In this document: positions 39,840-48,847 of the stretch, one piece after another
Layout: each line of letters starts with the position of its first letter
Numbering within the stretch: the stretch's first letter is position 1
Assembly (NCBI RefSeq): GCF_019134595.1
Contig: NZ_CP077770.1
Span: 640,001 to 704,000, forward strand
Reading direction: 5' to 3'
Source of the DNA: Pseudoalteromonas shioyasakiensis
GTDB lineage: Bacteria; Pseudomonadota; Gammaproteobacteria; Enterobacterales; Alteromonadaceae
DNA length: 64,000 nucleotides
Notes under the pieces: model-generated
Told to the model about the DNA's origin: nothing
The model's database searches: none
The model's input: the letters and a program-made list of their open reading frames with translations, nothing else
Translations under genes and position numbers: made by a program

Positions 39840-40205
39840 TTGCAAAACAATAATTTAAATCAACCTGCGAAGCAGGACCCATTCGCTTGGGTGAAAGTGT
39901 TTCAGGCTGAAAATGGCTTAGAGGCAAACATTATTAAAGGGCTTTTAAAAAGTAAAGGGATCGAATCGCAACTACAAGGTGAGCTTTTACAAGGGGCGCT
40001 TGGGGAGATCCCATTTGAACAAACAGGGGTCGATATACTCGTTTACGCATTAAAAGAGCGCCAGGCGCAAGAAATATTGCTAAACTACCGGCAATTAAAA
40101 CAATCGGCTCCTGACTGGGTATGCCCTAAGTGTCATGAGCTTAACGGAGCAACATTTGAAATATGTTGGTCTTGTGGGACTGTAAAGAATGACAAAAGCG
40201 AATAA
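39840..40205 (+). CDS. DUF2007 domain protein with C-terminal zinc ribbon
   Basis: 121 residues. Residues about 17-85 form a ferredoxin-like DUF2007 domain (WVKVFQAENGLEANIIKGLL); the C-terminus carries two CxxC pairs (WVCPKCHE and CWSCGTV) that would bind zinc. The start is a TTG at 39840 with GGAAG four bases upstream; no in-frame ATG covers the domain. Its end overlaps the yjaG start by 17 bp, so the two are coupled. Function unknown. Confidence 0.82.
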   Translation: MQNNNLNQPAKQDPFAWVKVFQAENGLEANIIKGLLKSKGIESQLQGELLQGALGEIPFEQTGVDILVYALKERQAQEILLNYRQLKQSAPDWVCPKCHELNGATFEICWSCGTVKNDKSE

Positions 40206-40779
40206 TTTTCAACGTATTAGAGAATTAAACTATTTGCAAAAAGCGGTATTAGGTGGCGCATTACTTGAGCGTATGCTGCCTAATTACAGCTTATTTAGTG
40301 AAGCAACAGGGTTTGGTGATGCCGCGGTTTTTCGTAGCGCATTGAGTGTCTGCTGGGAAAAAATATTACTACCAAAAAGTAAAATCAGCCTTGAAAAGCA
40401 AATTGAAAAAATAGAACCGAACGTGCCAGAGCTTACTGATTTTGACATGTTCGGAACCTATCCCGCAATCGATACAGCAACCGCTTTGCTTGGCATGTTG
40501 CACGGTTTGATAGCTAAAGATGAACAAGAGTTTTTAAATATTAGTAAAATTTCACAGGCTTCAGTGGCTCGTTTTATTGAATATCAACTAACAGTAGATG
40601 GTGAAATTGCTGATAACAAAGCTGTTCGTGAACACCCTTTAATGCAGTATGAAATTGATGTGCTTGCAGAGCTTATTGATTTTGTAGAGCAAATGGGCCG
40701 AATTACCTCAGAGAACGTAAAAGAGCTTAAGCAACTTGCAGTATCTGACGGCCAAACCAATATCGGTATTGCAATTTAA
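40189..40779 (+). CDS. yjaG: YjaG family protein (DUF416)
   Basis: 196 residues, the exact length of E. coli YjaG, a conserved cytosolic protein of unknown function. All-helical; family blocks are FQRIRELNYLQKAVLGGALL, LERMLPNYSLFSEATGFGD and HPLMQYEIDVLAELIDFV. Overlaps the preceding DUF2007 gene by 17 bp. Confidence 0.9.
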   Translation: MTKANNFQRIRELNYLQKAVLGGALLERMLPNYSLFSEATGFGDAAVFRSALSVCWEKILLPKSKISLEKQIEKIEPNVPELTDFDMFGTYPAIDTATALLGMLHGLIAKDEQEFLNISKISQASVARFIEYQLTVDGEIADNKAVREHPLMQYEIDVLAELIDFVEQMGRITSENVKELKQLAVSDGQTNIGIAI

Positions 40780-40841
40780 TATTCAGTAATGCGTATTTTC
40801 ACTGTAAAATACGCGTTTGTTTTTTCTTGGCGGAGTAATTG

Positions 40842-41855
40842 ATGCGAATTTTAGGTATTGAATCATCATGTGATGAAACGGGTATTGCCATTTATGATGA
40901 TGAACAAGGCTTATTAGCACATCAACTGTATAGCCAAGTAAAAGTGCATGCCGATTACGGCGGTGTGGTACCTGAGCTTGCGTCACGCGATCACGTACGT
41001 AAAACCTTACCTTTGATTGATGCTGCTTTTGCACAAGCTGGTTGTGGCCCAGAAGACTTAGATGGCATTGCTTACACCGCAGGCCCTGGACTTGTTGGTG
41101 CACTCCTTGTGGGAACTTCTATTGGTCGCTCATTGGCCTATGGTTGGAATATTCCTGCTGTTGCTGTTCATCATATGGAAGGCCACCTACTTGCGCCAAT
41201 GCTTGAAGAGGACAAACCGGAATTTCCGTTTATCGCACTACTGGTGTCTGGCGGTCATACTATGATGGTTAAAGTATCTGGCATTGGTGAATACGAAGTG
41301 CTGGGAGAGTCAGTTGATGACGCTGCCGGTGAAGCATTCGATAAAACTGCGAAGTTATTAGGCCTTGATTACCCAGGTGGCCCACGTTTAGCAAGACTTG
41401 CAGAACAAGGTACGCCTGAGCGTTTTGTATTCCCGCGTCCGATGACTGATAAACCAGGCTTAGATTTCAGCTTTAGTGGCTTAAAAACAGCAGCATCGCT
41501 TGCGATTCGTGATAGCGATGATGACGAGCAAACCAAAGCTGATATTGCTCATGCATTCCAAACAGCAGTTATTGATACCTTAATCATTAAATGCAAACGC
41601 GCATTAAAACAAACCGGTATCAAACGTTTAGTGATTGCTGGTGGTGTGAGTGCAAACGTGCAATTGCGTGCGCAACTTGAACGAGTAATGCAAGGCATGA
41701 AAGGGCGCGTGTATTATCCGCGAACAGAGTTTTGTACAGATAACGGTGCAATGATTGCTTATGCTGGTATGCAGCGTTTGAAAGCCGGTCAATTTGCAAG
41801 CCTCGATATGAAAACTAAGCCGCGCTGGCCTATTGATTCACTCGAAGCGTTATAA
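40842..41855 (+). CDS. tsaD: tRNA N6-adenosine threonylcarbamoyltransferase TsaD
   Basis: Catalytic subunit for t6A37 formation in tRNAs reading ANN codons. 337 residues from the ATG at 40842, the E. coli length; the preceding TTG (40839) would add one residue. GGAG lies seven bases upstream. ASKHA fold: [16 protein letters not shown], metal-binding [24 protein letters not shown] and [13 protein letters not shown]. It is divergent neither from rpsU nor dnaG as in many genomes, so it has been relocated away from the macromolecular synthesis cluster, about 37 kb away. Confidence 0.97.
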   Translation: MRILGIESSCDETGIAIYDDEQGLLAHQLYSQVKVHADYGGVVPELASRDHVRKTLPLIDAAFAQAGCGPEDLDGIAYTAGPGLVGALLVGTSIGRSLAYGWNIPAVAVHHMEGHLLAPMLEEDKPEFPFIALLVSGGHTMMVKVSGIGEYEVLGESVDDAAGEAFDKTAKLLGLDYPGGPRLARLAEQGTPERFVFPRPMTDKPGLDFSFSGLKTAASLAIRDSDDDEQTKADIAHAFQTAVIDTLIIKCKRALKQTGIKRLVIAGGVSANVQLRAQLERVMQGMKGRVYYPRTEFCTDNGAMIAYAGMQRLKAGQFASLDMKTKPRWPIDSLEAL

Positions 41856-41862
41856 CTGCTCG

Positions 41863-42465
41863 CTATTCTTGTTCAGGGGCTTTTTTTTTAGCCCCTACTT
41901 TCGGTTCTTCCCCAGCCATCAAACGAGTAATATTTGCTCTGTGACGGAAAATTATCAACACGGTTAAAAAGGTAACGGGCAAGGTATACAAAGGTTTTAT
42001 CCACCACGTATAAAGAGGTGCTAATGAAACCGTGATCAGTGCTGCAAGTGATGAATAACGCGTTATAGCAACAATTATGATCCATGTTGCAATCAACATT
42101 CCACCTAGCGATAAACCAATGGGTAATAACGTGCCAAAAGCGGTCGCGACGGCCTTACCACCTTTGAAGCTAAAAAACAGCGGATACATATGCCCTAAAC
42201 AGGCAGCCACACCAATTAAACCTAACATTAGTGGGTCTATTTTTAAAAAGTAGGCACCCCAAACAGGAATGGTCCCTTTTAAAATATCAAAGACAAGAAC
42301 TAAAACAGCGGGGACTTTTCCACCAAGGCGATAAACATTTGTAGCACCCGGGTTATTCGATCCATGACTGCGTGGGTCTGGTAGTTTAAACAGCCGTGAT
42401 ACAAGGATAGCGGAAGAGACCGATCCCAGTATGTAAGCTAAAACTAACATTAAAACTTCTAACAC
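41863..42465 (-). CDS. plsY: Acyl-phosphate glycerol-3-phosphate acyltransferase PlsY
   Basis: Membrane enzyme that acylates glycerol 3-phosphate, the first step of phospholipid synthesis. 200 residues, five membrane helices. PlsY motifs: [13 protein letters not shown], the [17 protein letters not shown] loop and [13 protein letters not shown]. Neighbours tsaD (convergent) and folB (divergent) match the E. coli arrangement of this region (tsaD-plsY-folB). Confidence 0.95.
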   Translation of the reverse strand: MLEVLMLVLAYILGSVSSAILVSRLFKLPDPRSHGSNNPGATNVYRLGGKVPAVLVLVFDILKGTIPVWGAYFLKIDPLMLGLIGVAACLGHMYPLFFSFKGGKAVATAFGTLLPIGLSLGGMLIATWIIIVAITRYSSLAALITVSLAPLYTWWIKPLYTLPVTFLTVLIIFRHRANITRLMAGEEPKVGAKKKAPEQE

Positions 42466-42693
42466 GCGCTTCCTTATTTTTTAATCTGCACTTTTGGGCT
42501 ATCATTGGCGGCAAAACCATCTGCCGCTCTCATCGAGTAGAATGTAAGCACCTTATTGCAATGCATCTATCCGTTATTGTAGGGGTAATTTTTATATATT
42601 AAAACAGTATGACAGCTTATATAGCGCATTATTGTTATCAATAAGCGTTTAGTATGAGGAGTTGTTTTAATATTCATGTCACTTGGAGTATCA

Positions 42694-43050
42694 ATGGACA
42701 AGGTATATATATCACAACTACATGTAGACACCATTATTGGCGTGTATGATTTTGAAAAAGAAAGTAAACAAAGCCTGTATTTTGATATCGAAATGTTATG
42801 TGATATTTCTGCCGCAGCGGCAACTGATGATATAAATTTAGCGCTTGATTACGCCAAAGTGAGTGAACGAGTGATTGAACACACAACGGCAAAGCCAGTT
42901 GAGTTACTTGAAACTTTAGTTGAACAATTAGCTACCATTATTTTAGCTGAATTTGCTACTGAGCAAGTCACTATACGTGTTAGTAAACCAGCCGCAGTGC
43001 CGCAAGCGCAAACTGTGGGAGTTGAGATCACCCGTCGGAAGGCAAACTAA
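42694..43050 (+). CDS. folB: Dihydroneopterin aldolase FolB
   Basis: Converts dihydroneopterin to 6-hydroxymethyl-dihydropterin in folate synthesis. 118 residues from the ATG at 42694 (MDKVYISQLHVDTIIGVYDF), chosen because GGAG lies five bases upstream and E. coli FolB begins the same way; an ATG at 42676 would add six residues. The active-site Glu is in IGVYDFEKESKQ and the Lys in VTIRVSKPAAVP. Confidence 0.94.
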   Translation: MDKVYISQLHVDTIIGVYDFEKESKQSLYFDIEMLCDISAAAATDDINLALDYAKVSERVIEHTTAKPVELLETLVEQLATIILAEFATEQVTIRVSKPAAVPQAQTVGVEITRRKAN

Positions 43051-43051
43051 C

Positions 43052-43540
43052 ATGGCGCAAATTTTTATAAGCTTGGGCTCTAATGTCAATAAAGAGCATT
43101 ATCTTCGACAAGCGCTTATTGCCTTAAAGCCTTACTTTCCAGACTTTATACACTCGTCTGTTTATGAAAGTGAAGCGGTGGGATTTGCTGGTAGTAATTT
43201 TTATAATTCAGTGGTCGCAGCTAAAACAGATATGCCATTAGCTGAACTATGTAAACTACTGAAAAAAATTGAACTTGATAATGGCCGCACCCGTGAGGAT
43301 AAAAAATTTAGCCCACGCACATTAGACCTTGATTTATTGTTTTATGATGACATTGTCTGTGATTCGCCTGCGCAATTACCGCGGGATGAAATAACCAAAA
43401 ATGCGTTTGTATTGCAGCCTCTCGCTGAAATTGCTCCTGATTTTTATCACCCCGTAGCTAAGCAAACTTTGGCTGAGTTATGGAATAATTATAACAACCC
43501 ACAACAAAAACTATGGAAGGTGGAGTTTTCTAACCCATGA
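43052..43540 (+). CDS. folK: 2-amino-4-hydroxy-6-hydroxymethyldihydropteridine diphosphokinase FolK
   Basis: Transfers pyrophosphate from ATP to the FolB product. 162 residues from the ATG at 43052 ([12 protein letters not shown]), one base after the folB stop; the longer open frame upstream overlaps folB and is not coding. HPPK motifs: [22 protein letters not shown], and the signature [20 protein letters not shown]. Overlaps uppP by 4 nt. Confidence 0.94.
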   Translation: MAQIFISLGSNVNKEHYLRQALIALKPYFPDFIHSSVYESEAVGFAGSNFYNSVVAAKTDMPLAELCKLLKKIELDNGRTREDKKFSPRTLDLDLLFYDDIVCDSPAQLPRDEITKNAFVLQPLAEIAPDFYHPVAKQTLAELWNNYNNPQQKLWKVEFSNP

Positions 43541-44340
43541 GTATTATTGAGATAATTGTTTTAGCCCTTATTCAAGGATTGACTGAGTTTTTACCTATTT
43601 CGAGCTCAGCACATTTAATTTTACCCTCACAAGTTTTAGGCTGGCACGACCAAGGCTTGGCATTTGATGTTGCGGTACACGTAGGTACGCTAGGTGCTGT
43701 GGTACTGTATTTTCGTAAAGAAGTGGTGGATATTCTCGGCGCTTGGTTTAAATCGTTTGGCTCACAAGGCGCAACCGATGATAGTCGTTTAGGCTGGTGG
43801 ATTATTGTTGCGACCATTCCTGCATTATTAATTGGGTATCTGTTCAAAGATTTTGTGGAGAGCTACTCGCGTAATGCGTGGGTGATTGCCACCTCAACCA
43901 TCGTATTTGGTTTGTTACTTTGGTATGCCGATGTAAAAGCAAAGCAAGTTAAGAATATTTACCAAGTAAACTTTTTCAGTGCGTTATTACTCGGCTTTTC
44001 GCAAGTTCTCGCTATGGTATTTCCTGGTACATCTCGTTCAGGTATTACCATTACAGTGGGTTTAATGCTGGGTCTAAACAAGCAAAGTGCTGCACGGTTT
44101 TCGTTTTTAATGTCAATTCCAGTTATTGCTGCAGCTGGTTCATATTATGTATATCAGTTGGCTACAGCGGGCGAGGCGATTGATTGGCATGCAATTCTAT
44201 TAGGCGCAGGCTTATCATTTGTGTCGGCTTATGCCTGTATTTTCTTTTTCTTAAAAGTGATTGAGCGTATGGGCATGATGCCATTTGTTATCTATCGCTT
44301 ACTTTTAGGTGTCGGTTTGTTTGCATTCTTAATGCTGTAA
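43537..44340 (+). CDS. uppP: Undecaprenyl-diphosphate phosphatase UppP (BacA)
   Basis: Recycles undecaprenyl pyrophosphate, the lipid carrier of wall and polysaccharide precursors. 267 residues, about eight membrane segments. Catalytic blocks: [17 protein letters not shown] and [13 protein letters not shown]. Coupled to folK by an ATGA overlap. Low-level bacitracin resistance is the classical phenotype of higher expression. Confidence 0.96.
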   Translation: MSIIEIIVLALIQGLTEFLPISSSAHLILPSQVLGWHDQGLAFDVAVHVGTLGAVVLYFRKEVVDILGAWFKSFGSQGATDDSRLGWWIIVATIPALLIGYLFKDFVESYSRNAWVIATSTIVFGLLLWYADVKAKQVKNIYQVNFFSALLLGFSQVLAMVFPGTSRSGITITVGLMLGLNKQSAARFSFLMSIPVIAAAGSYYVYQLATAGEAIDWHAILLGAGLSFVSAYACIFFFLKVIERMGMMPFVIYRLLLGVGLFAFLML

Positions 44341-44362
44341 AATAGGCTTTAAACTTAATTCA

Positions 44363-44389
44363 AAAACACCTCAGTTGAGGTGTTTTTTT
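44363..44389 (+). terminator. Terminator after uppP
   Basis: AAACACCTCA / TGAGGTGTTT hairpin with a minimal GT loop and a run of seven T. Strong intrinsic terminator. Confidence 0.9.
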
Positions 44390-44499
44390 ATGTTGGCTAT
44401 TTGGCAATACTCTAATGCCGTGTAGTAATGGTAAGTAAAGCTTATATTTGGCATTATAACGCCTTACTTATCTCTTATTCATTTTGCTCAGGACAGTAG

Positions 44500-45843
44500 A
44501 TGCATATTCATATTCTTGGAATTTGTGGCACCTTTATGGGTGGTATTGCCGCAATCGCTAAATCATTAGGTCACACCGTGACAGGCTCTGATCAAAATGT
44601 GTACCCGCCGATGAGCACGCAATTAGAAGAGCTAGGGATAAAGCTCACCCAAGGTTATGACGTTACCCAACTAGAGCCCGCGCCAGATATGGTGGTGATT
44701 GGAAATGCTATGAGCCGAGGCAACCCTTGCGTTGAGTACGTACTTGATAAAGGCTTGCCTTATACTTCTGGTCCAGAATGGTTAAAGCATAATTTACTGC
44801 AAAACTCGTGGGTGTTGGCTGTGGCCGGAACACACGGTAAAACGACTACAGCCAGTATGCTGGCATGGTTACTCGAATACGCAGGAATGAAACCGGGCTT
44901 TTTAATTGGTGGCATCGTACAAAACTTTGGCGTGTCTGCTCGTGTTGGCGAAACGCCATTTTTTGTTATTGAAGCCGACGAATACGACACTGCTTTTTTT
45001 GATAAACGCAGTAAATTTGTTCATTACTTACCGCGCACCTTAATTCTAAATAATCTTGAATTTGATCATGCTGATATTTTTGAAGATTTAAACGCGATAA
45101 AGAAACAATTTCACCACTTGATGCGTACATTACCCTGTAGTGGCAAAGTGATTTGGCCAAGCCAAGACGAAGCACTACAAGATGTGATTGAACGTGGCCT
45201 TTGGAGCGAAAGCGAAACACTGGCGGGTGATTGGGATTACCGTTTACTTAAAGCTGATGGTAGTGAGTTTGAAGTGCTATTAAATTCACAAGTGCAAGGT
45301 GTTGTCAGTTGGCAAGCTATGGGCGAGCACAATGTCAAAAATGCAGTTATGGCCATTGCAGCAGCCAGACACGTAGGCATCGCGGTATCAGTCAGTATTG
45401 CAGGATTAGCTGAGTTTATCTCACCTAAGCGCCGTATGGAGCTTAAAGCCGACGTTAACTCAATAAAAGTGTATGACGACTTTGCCCATCATCCAACGGC
45501 AATTAAAACGACCTTAGCAGGGCTACGTGCTAAAGTAGGCGCTGAGAAGATAATTGCTATTTTAGAGCCTCGTTCAAACACCATGAAAATGGGCGTGCAT
45601 CAACAAACCCTGATTGATTCTCTTGATGCAGCAGATGATGTGTATTTATTTGAGCCAGAAAATTTAAGCTGGTCGTTAAAAGAATACGCAGACAAAGCAG
45701 GTATGCATTGCATGAAAAGCACTGAGGAAATCATTACTCAGGTTGTTGGCAACAGTGCGCCGTCACAACATATTTTAATTATGAGTAATGGTGGTTTTGA
45801 AGGTATTCATCAGCGTTTAATCACTGCCCTTGAACAAAACTAA
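44500..45843 (+). CDS. mpl: UDP-N-acetylmuramate:L-alanyl-gamma-D-glutamyl-meso-diaminopimelate ligase
   Basis: Peptidoglycan recycling ligase that joins the murein tripeptide to UDP-MurNAc. 447 residues. Mur ligase fold: N-terminal [15 protein letters not shown]-loop [13 protein letters not shown], and the C-terminal domain with [14 protein letters not shown]. Length and the opening sequence distinguish it from MurC. First gene of an apparent run mpl-ubiX-yadG-yadH-trmB-like. Confidence 0.95.
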   Translation: MHIHILGICGTFMGGIAAIAKSLGHTVTGSDQNVYPPMSTQLEELGIKLTQGYDVTQLEPAPDMVVIGNAMSRGNPCVEYVLDKGLPYTSGPEWLKHNLLQNSWVLAVAGTHGKTTTASMLAWLLEYAGMKPGFLIGGIVQNFGVSARVGETPFFVIEADEYDTAFFDKRSKFVHYLPRTLILNNLEFDHADIFEDLNAIKKQFHHLMRTLPCSGKVIWPSQDEALQDVIERGLWSESETLAGDWDYRLLKADGSEFEVLLNSQVQGVVSWQAMGEHNVKNAVMAIAAARHVGIAVSVSIAGLAEFISPKRRMELKADVNSIKVYDDFAHHPTAIKTTLAGLRAKVGAEKIIAILEPRSNTMKMGVHQQTLIDSLDAADDVYLFEPENLSWSLKEYADKAGMHCMKSTEEIITQVVGNSAPSQHILIMSNGGFEGIHQRLITALEQN

Positions 45844-45865
45844 TCAGTATACGGAGCTTAACTGT

Positions 45866-46489
45866 ATGCAATTTAAAGATAAAATAACGTTAGCTTTTAG
45901 CGGTGCTTCAGGTGCTCCCTATGGCTTACGGTTACTAGAGGTATTACTTGAACAGCAGTTTCAGGTGTATGTACTGATCTCAAGTGCGGCAAGAGTGGTC
46001 TTTGATACAGAATCGAATATCAAACTTTCGGGTAATGAAGACAAAGCGACAGAGCAGCTTAGTACACTTTTTAATGCCGCTCCTGAGCAACTTAAAGTAT
46101 TTGGTAAAGACAATTGGTTTAGTCCTGTTGCATCTGGCTCAGCCGCACCGAAAAAAATGGTGGTATGCCCGTGTAGTGCAGGTTCAGTATCTGCAATTGC
46201 GGTCGGGGCGTCAGATAACTTACTCGAACGCGCTGCTGACGTGGTTATTAAAGAGCGTGGGCAGCTGATTTTAGTCCCGCGTGAAACGCCATTTAGCGAA
46301 ATCCACCTTGAAAACATGCTGAAGCTAGCAAGGCTAGGCGTAACTATTATGCCTGCGGCACCGGGGTTTTATCATCAACCAGAGCAGATTTCAGATTTGG
46401 TTGATTTTATGGTGGCGCGAATTTTAGATCATTTAAACATTGAACATACTTTGACGAAACGTTGGGGTTATGGAGAGGGCAAACAGTGA
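45866..46489 (+). CDS. ubiX: Flavin prenyltransferase UbiX
   Basis: Makes prenylated FMN, the cofactor of the UbiD decarboxylase in ubiquinone synthesis. 207 residues from the ATG at 45866 ([15 protein letters not shown]); GGAG lies nine bases upstream, whereas the ATG at 45830 is inside mpl and has no ribosome site. FMN-binding motif [16 protein letters not shown] and the phosphate site [36 protein letters not shown] is typical. Downstream of mpl, a pairing seen in many gammaproteobacteria. Confidence 0.94.
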   Translation: MQFKDKITLAFSGASGAPYGLRLLEVLLEQQFQVYVLISSAARVVFDTESNIKLSGNEDKATEQLSTLFNAAPEQLKVFGKDNWFSPVASGSAAPKKMVVCPCSAGSVSAIAVGASDNLLERAADVVIKERGQLILVPRETPFSEIHLENMLKLARLGVTIMPAAPGFYHQPEQISDLVDFMVARILDHLNIEHTLTKRWGYGEGKQ

Positions 46490-47415
46490 GCGAAAAAACG
46501 ATCGCATTAAATATTGAAGGCCTAAAAAAGGTTTATAAAAATGGTGTTGAAGCCGTAAAAGGCATTGATTTACAAGTTCAGCAAGGGGATTTCTTTGCAT
46601 TACTTGGACCAAATGGTGCTGGTAAATCAACTACCATTGGTGTTATCTCATCGTTAGTGAACAAAAGTGCCGGTCGTGTCCAGGTATTTGGTCACGACAT
46701 TGATACAGACCTTGAAGCCGCTAAGTCAGAACTTGGCTTAGTGCCGCAAGAATTTAATTTCAGCCAATTTGAAACATTAAACCAAATATTGGTGAATCAA
46801 GCGGGTTATTACGGTGTAGCAAGAAAGTTGGCGCATGAGCGCGCTGAAAAATACTTAAAGCAGCTAGGTTTATTTGAGAAAAAAGATAAACAAGCGCGCA
46901 CCCTTTCAGGTGGTATGAAACGCCGTTTAATGATTGCTCGCGCACTGATGCATGAACCTAAATTACTTATTTTAGATGAACCAACAGCCGGTGTTGATAT
47001 TGAGCTACGCCGCTCTATGTGGGATTTTCTTCGCGAGATTAATAAGCAAGGTGTGACCATCATCTTGACTACTCACTACCTTGAAGAAGCTGAGCTGTTA
47101 TGTAAAAACATCGCGATTATCGACAGCGGTGTGATTGTTGAAAATACCACCATTAAAGCCTTACTTGCCCAGCTTGATAAAGAAACCTTTGTACTTGATT
47201 TAAAGCAACCTGTGCAACCAATTAGCATTGAAGGTTATAAATACACACTGACCGATGACCATACTTTAGAAGTTGAAGTGGCGAAGTCTCAGGGCTTAAA
47301 CCAAGTATTTAGTGCGCTGACTGAACAAGGTAATACTGTGCTGAGTATGCGAAATAAAGCAAACCGCTTAGAAGAACTGTTTGTAGGCTTATTAGAACAA
47401 GGGCGAGGCGAATAA
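46486..47415 (+). CDS. yadG: ABC transporter ATP-binding protein (YadG family)
   Basis: ATPase of an ABC-2 type exporter. 309 residues from a GTG at 46486 that overlaps the ubiX stop (GTGA), with GGAGAGGG upstream; the protein start ([19 protein letters not shown]) then aligns with E. coli YadG. Walker [10 protein letters not shown], signature LSGGMKRR, Walker [13 protein letters not shown]. Forms a pair with the next gene. Substrate unknown. Confidence 0.92.
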   Translation: MSEKTIALNIEGLKKVYKNGVEAVKGIDLQVQQGDFFALLGPNGAGKSTTIGVISSLVNKSAGRVQVFGHDIDTDLEAAKSELGLVPQEFNFSQFETLNQILVNQAGYYGVARKLAHERAEKYLKQLGLFEKKDKQARTLSGGMKRRLMIARALMHEPKLLILDEPTAGVDIELRRSMWDFLREINKQGVTIILTTHYLEEAELLCKNIAIIDSGVIVENTTIKALLAQLDKETFVLDLKQPVQPISIEGYKYTLTDDHTLEVEVAKSQGLNQVFSALTEQGNTVLSMRNKANRLEELFVGLLEQGRGE

Positions 47416-48182
47416 TGTTTAAATATGGAGTAGCGCTAAAAAGTATTTGGATCAAAGAGTGTATTCGCTTTTTACGTATTTGGGTGCAAACCTTAGTTCC
47501 GCCGGCAATCACGATGAGCCTGTATTTTGTGATTTTTGGTAATCTGATTGGTTCTCGTATCGGTGATATGGGTGGCTTTAGTTATATGGAGTTTATTGTC
47601 CCAGGCCTGATTATGATGTCGGTGATCACCAACTCTTACTCGAATGTTGCTTCGAGTTTCTATTCGACTAAATTTCAAAAAAGCATTGAAGAGCTACTCG
47701 TTGCGCCAGTGCCAAATTACATTATTGTACTTGGCTACATGGGTGGTGGTATGACACGAGGTATGCTGGTTGGTTTAATTGTTACCTGTGTCTCTTTGCT
47801 ATTTGTTGATATTCAAATTCATAATGTTTTTGTGATTATGGCTACGGTTATTCTAACGTCGGCTGTGTTTGCGTTAGGCGGACTTATCAATGCAATTTAT
47901 GCTAATAGCTTTGATGATATTAGTATTATTCCGACCTTCATTTTAACGCCGCTGACTTATCTCGGTGGGGTGTTTTACTCTATCACCTTGTTGCCAGAAT
48001 TTTGGCAAGGTGTATCGCAAGTAAACCCAATTATTTATATGGTGAATGCGTTTAGATATGGCTTCTTAGGTGTGTCTGATGTCGACTTATCGGTAGCATT
48101 TGGTGTACTTGGTTTATTTATTGTGGGTTTATTTACATTAGCATTAACCCTTATTAAACGTGGTGTGGGGCTTAGACACTAA
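47415..48182 (+). CDS. yadH: ABC-2 type transporter permease (YadH family)
   Basis: 255 residues with six membrane segments. The ABC-2 permease signature region is LTPLTYLGGVFYSITLLPEFWQ-like (TPLTYLGGVFYSITLLP), followed by VNPIIYMVNAFRYGFLG. Overlaps yadG by one base and the next gene by one base, so the three are a tight unit. Confidence 0.92.
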   Translation: MFKYGVALKSIWIKECIRFLRIWVQTLVPPAITMSLYFVIFGNLIGSRIGDMGGFSYMEFIVPGLIMMSVITNSYSNVASSFYSTKFQKSIEELLVAPVPNYIIVLGYMGGGMTRGMLVGLIVTCVSLLFVDIQIHNVFVIMATVILTSAVFALGGLINAIYANSFDDISIIPTFILTPLTYLGGVFYSITLLPEFWQGVSQVNPIIYMVNAFRYGFLGVSDVDLSVAFGVLGLFIVGLFTLALTLIKRGVGLRH

Positions 48183-48847
48183 TGACGGATGCAAATTCGA
48201 GAAGTATTGTATCGAATCAACCTGGCTTACATGAAAAGCTAGACGAAGTTGTTTTAAAGCACTTAAGTGCTGAGTTTAAAAAGCCGATTGCAGAGCATAC
48301 GCAAGCGGCTTTTGATCAGGTAAACGAAAAGGTGCAGGCATTTAACGGGCCTATTATTCTTGATTCGTGTTGTGGTGTGGGTGAAAGCACCGCTAACTTA
48401 GCAAAGCGCCACCCTGATGCATTGGTGATTGGCATTGATAAATCATCTCATCGTTTAGATAAGCATGATATCGAGTACAAGCAAACAGATGCGGGGCAGT
48501 ACATTTTAGTACAAGCTGATTTAAACGATTTTTGGCGTTTAGTGGTGGCTGCAAACTGGCAACCGAGTCATCACTACTTGCTGTATCCAAATCCTTGGCC
48601 AAAAGCAAAGCACTTGCAAAGACGATGGCACGGCGCTGCAATTTTTCCGTATATTGTTAAATTAGGCGGTCGCTTAGAATTGAGAAGCAACTGGGATATA
48701 TACGTAAAAGAGTTCGCCCGCTCATTAGAGCTTGCAGGGCATAAGTGCGATGTTGAGCTGTATGAAAGCGATATTGCAATTACCCCATTCGAACGTAAAT
48801 ATTGGGCCAGTGGTCAACAAAGTCACCGTTTAGTGATCAACCTTTAA
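48182..48847 (+). CDS. TrmB-like SAM-dependent methyltransferase
   Basis: 221 residues. SAM-binding motif ILDSCCGVGESTANLAKRHP and the hallmark YPNPWPKAKHLQRRWH correspond to tRNA (guanine-N7)-methyltransferase (YggH/TrmB family). The N-terminal part differs from canonical TrmB, and the gene sits at the end of the yadGH operon rather than with mutY/yggX, so it may be a paralog with a different substrate. Its last four bases overlap the convergent EAL gene. Confidence 0.8.
   Translation: MTDANSRSIVSNQPGLHEKLDEVVLKHLSAEFKKPIAEHTQAAFDQVNEKVQAFNGPIILDSCCGVGESTANLAKRHPDALVIGIDKSSHRLDKHDIEYKQTDAGQYILVQADLNDFWRLVVAANWQPSHHYLLYPNPWPKAKHLQRRWHGAAIFPYIVKLGGRLELRSNWDIYVKEFARSLELAGHKCDVELYESDIAITPFERKYWASGQQSHRLVINL

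Noticed and set aside
42953..43051. Extended folK start inside folB
   Set aside because: The frame overlaps conserved folB sequence; the ATG at 43052 gives the family-typical start and length.
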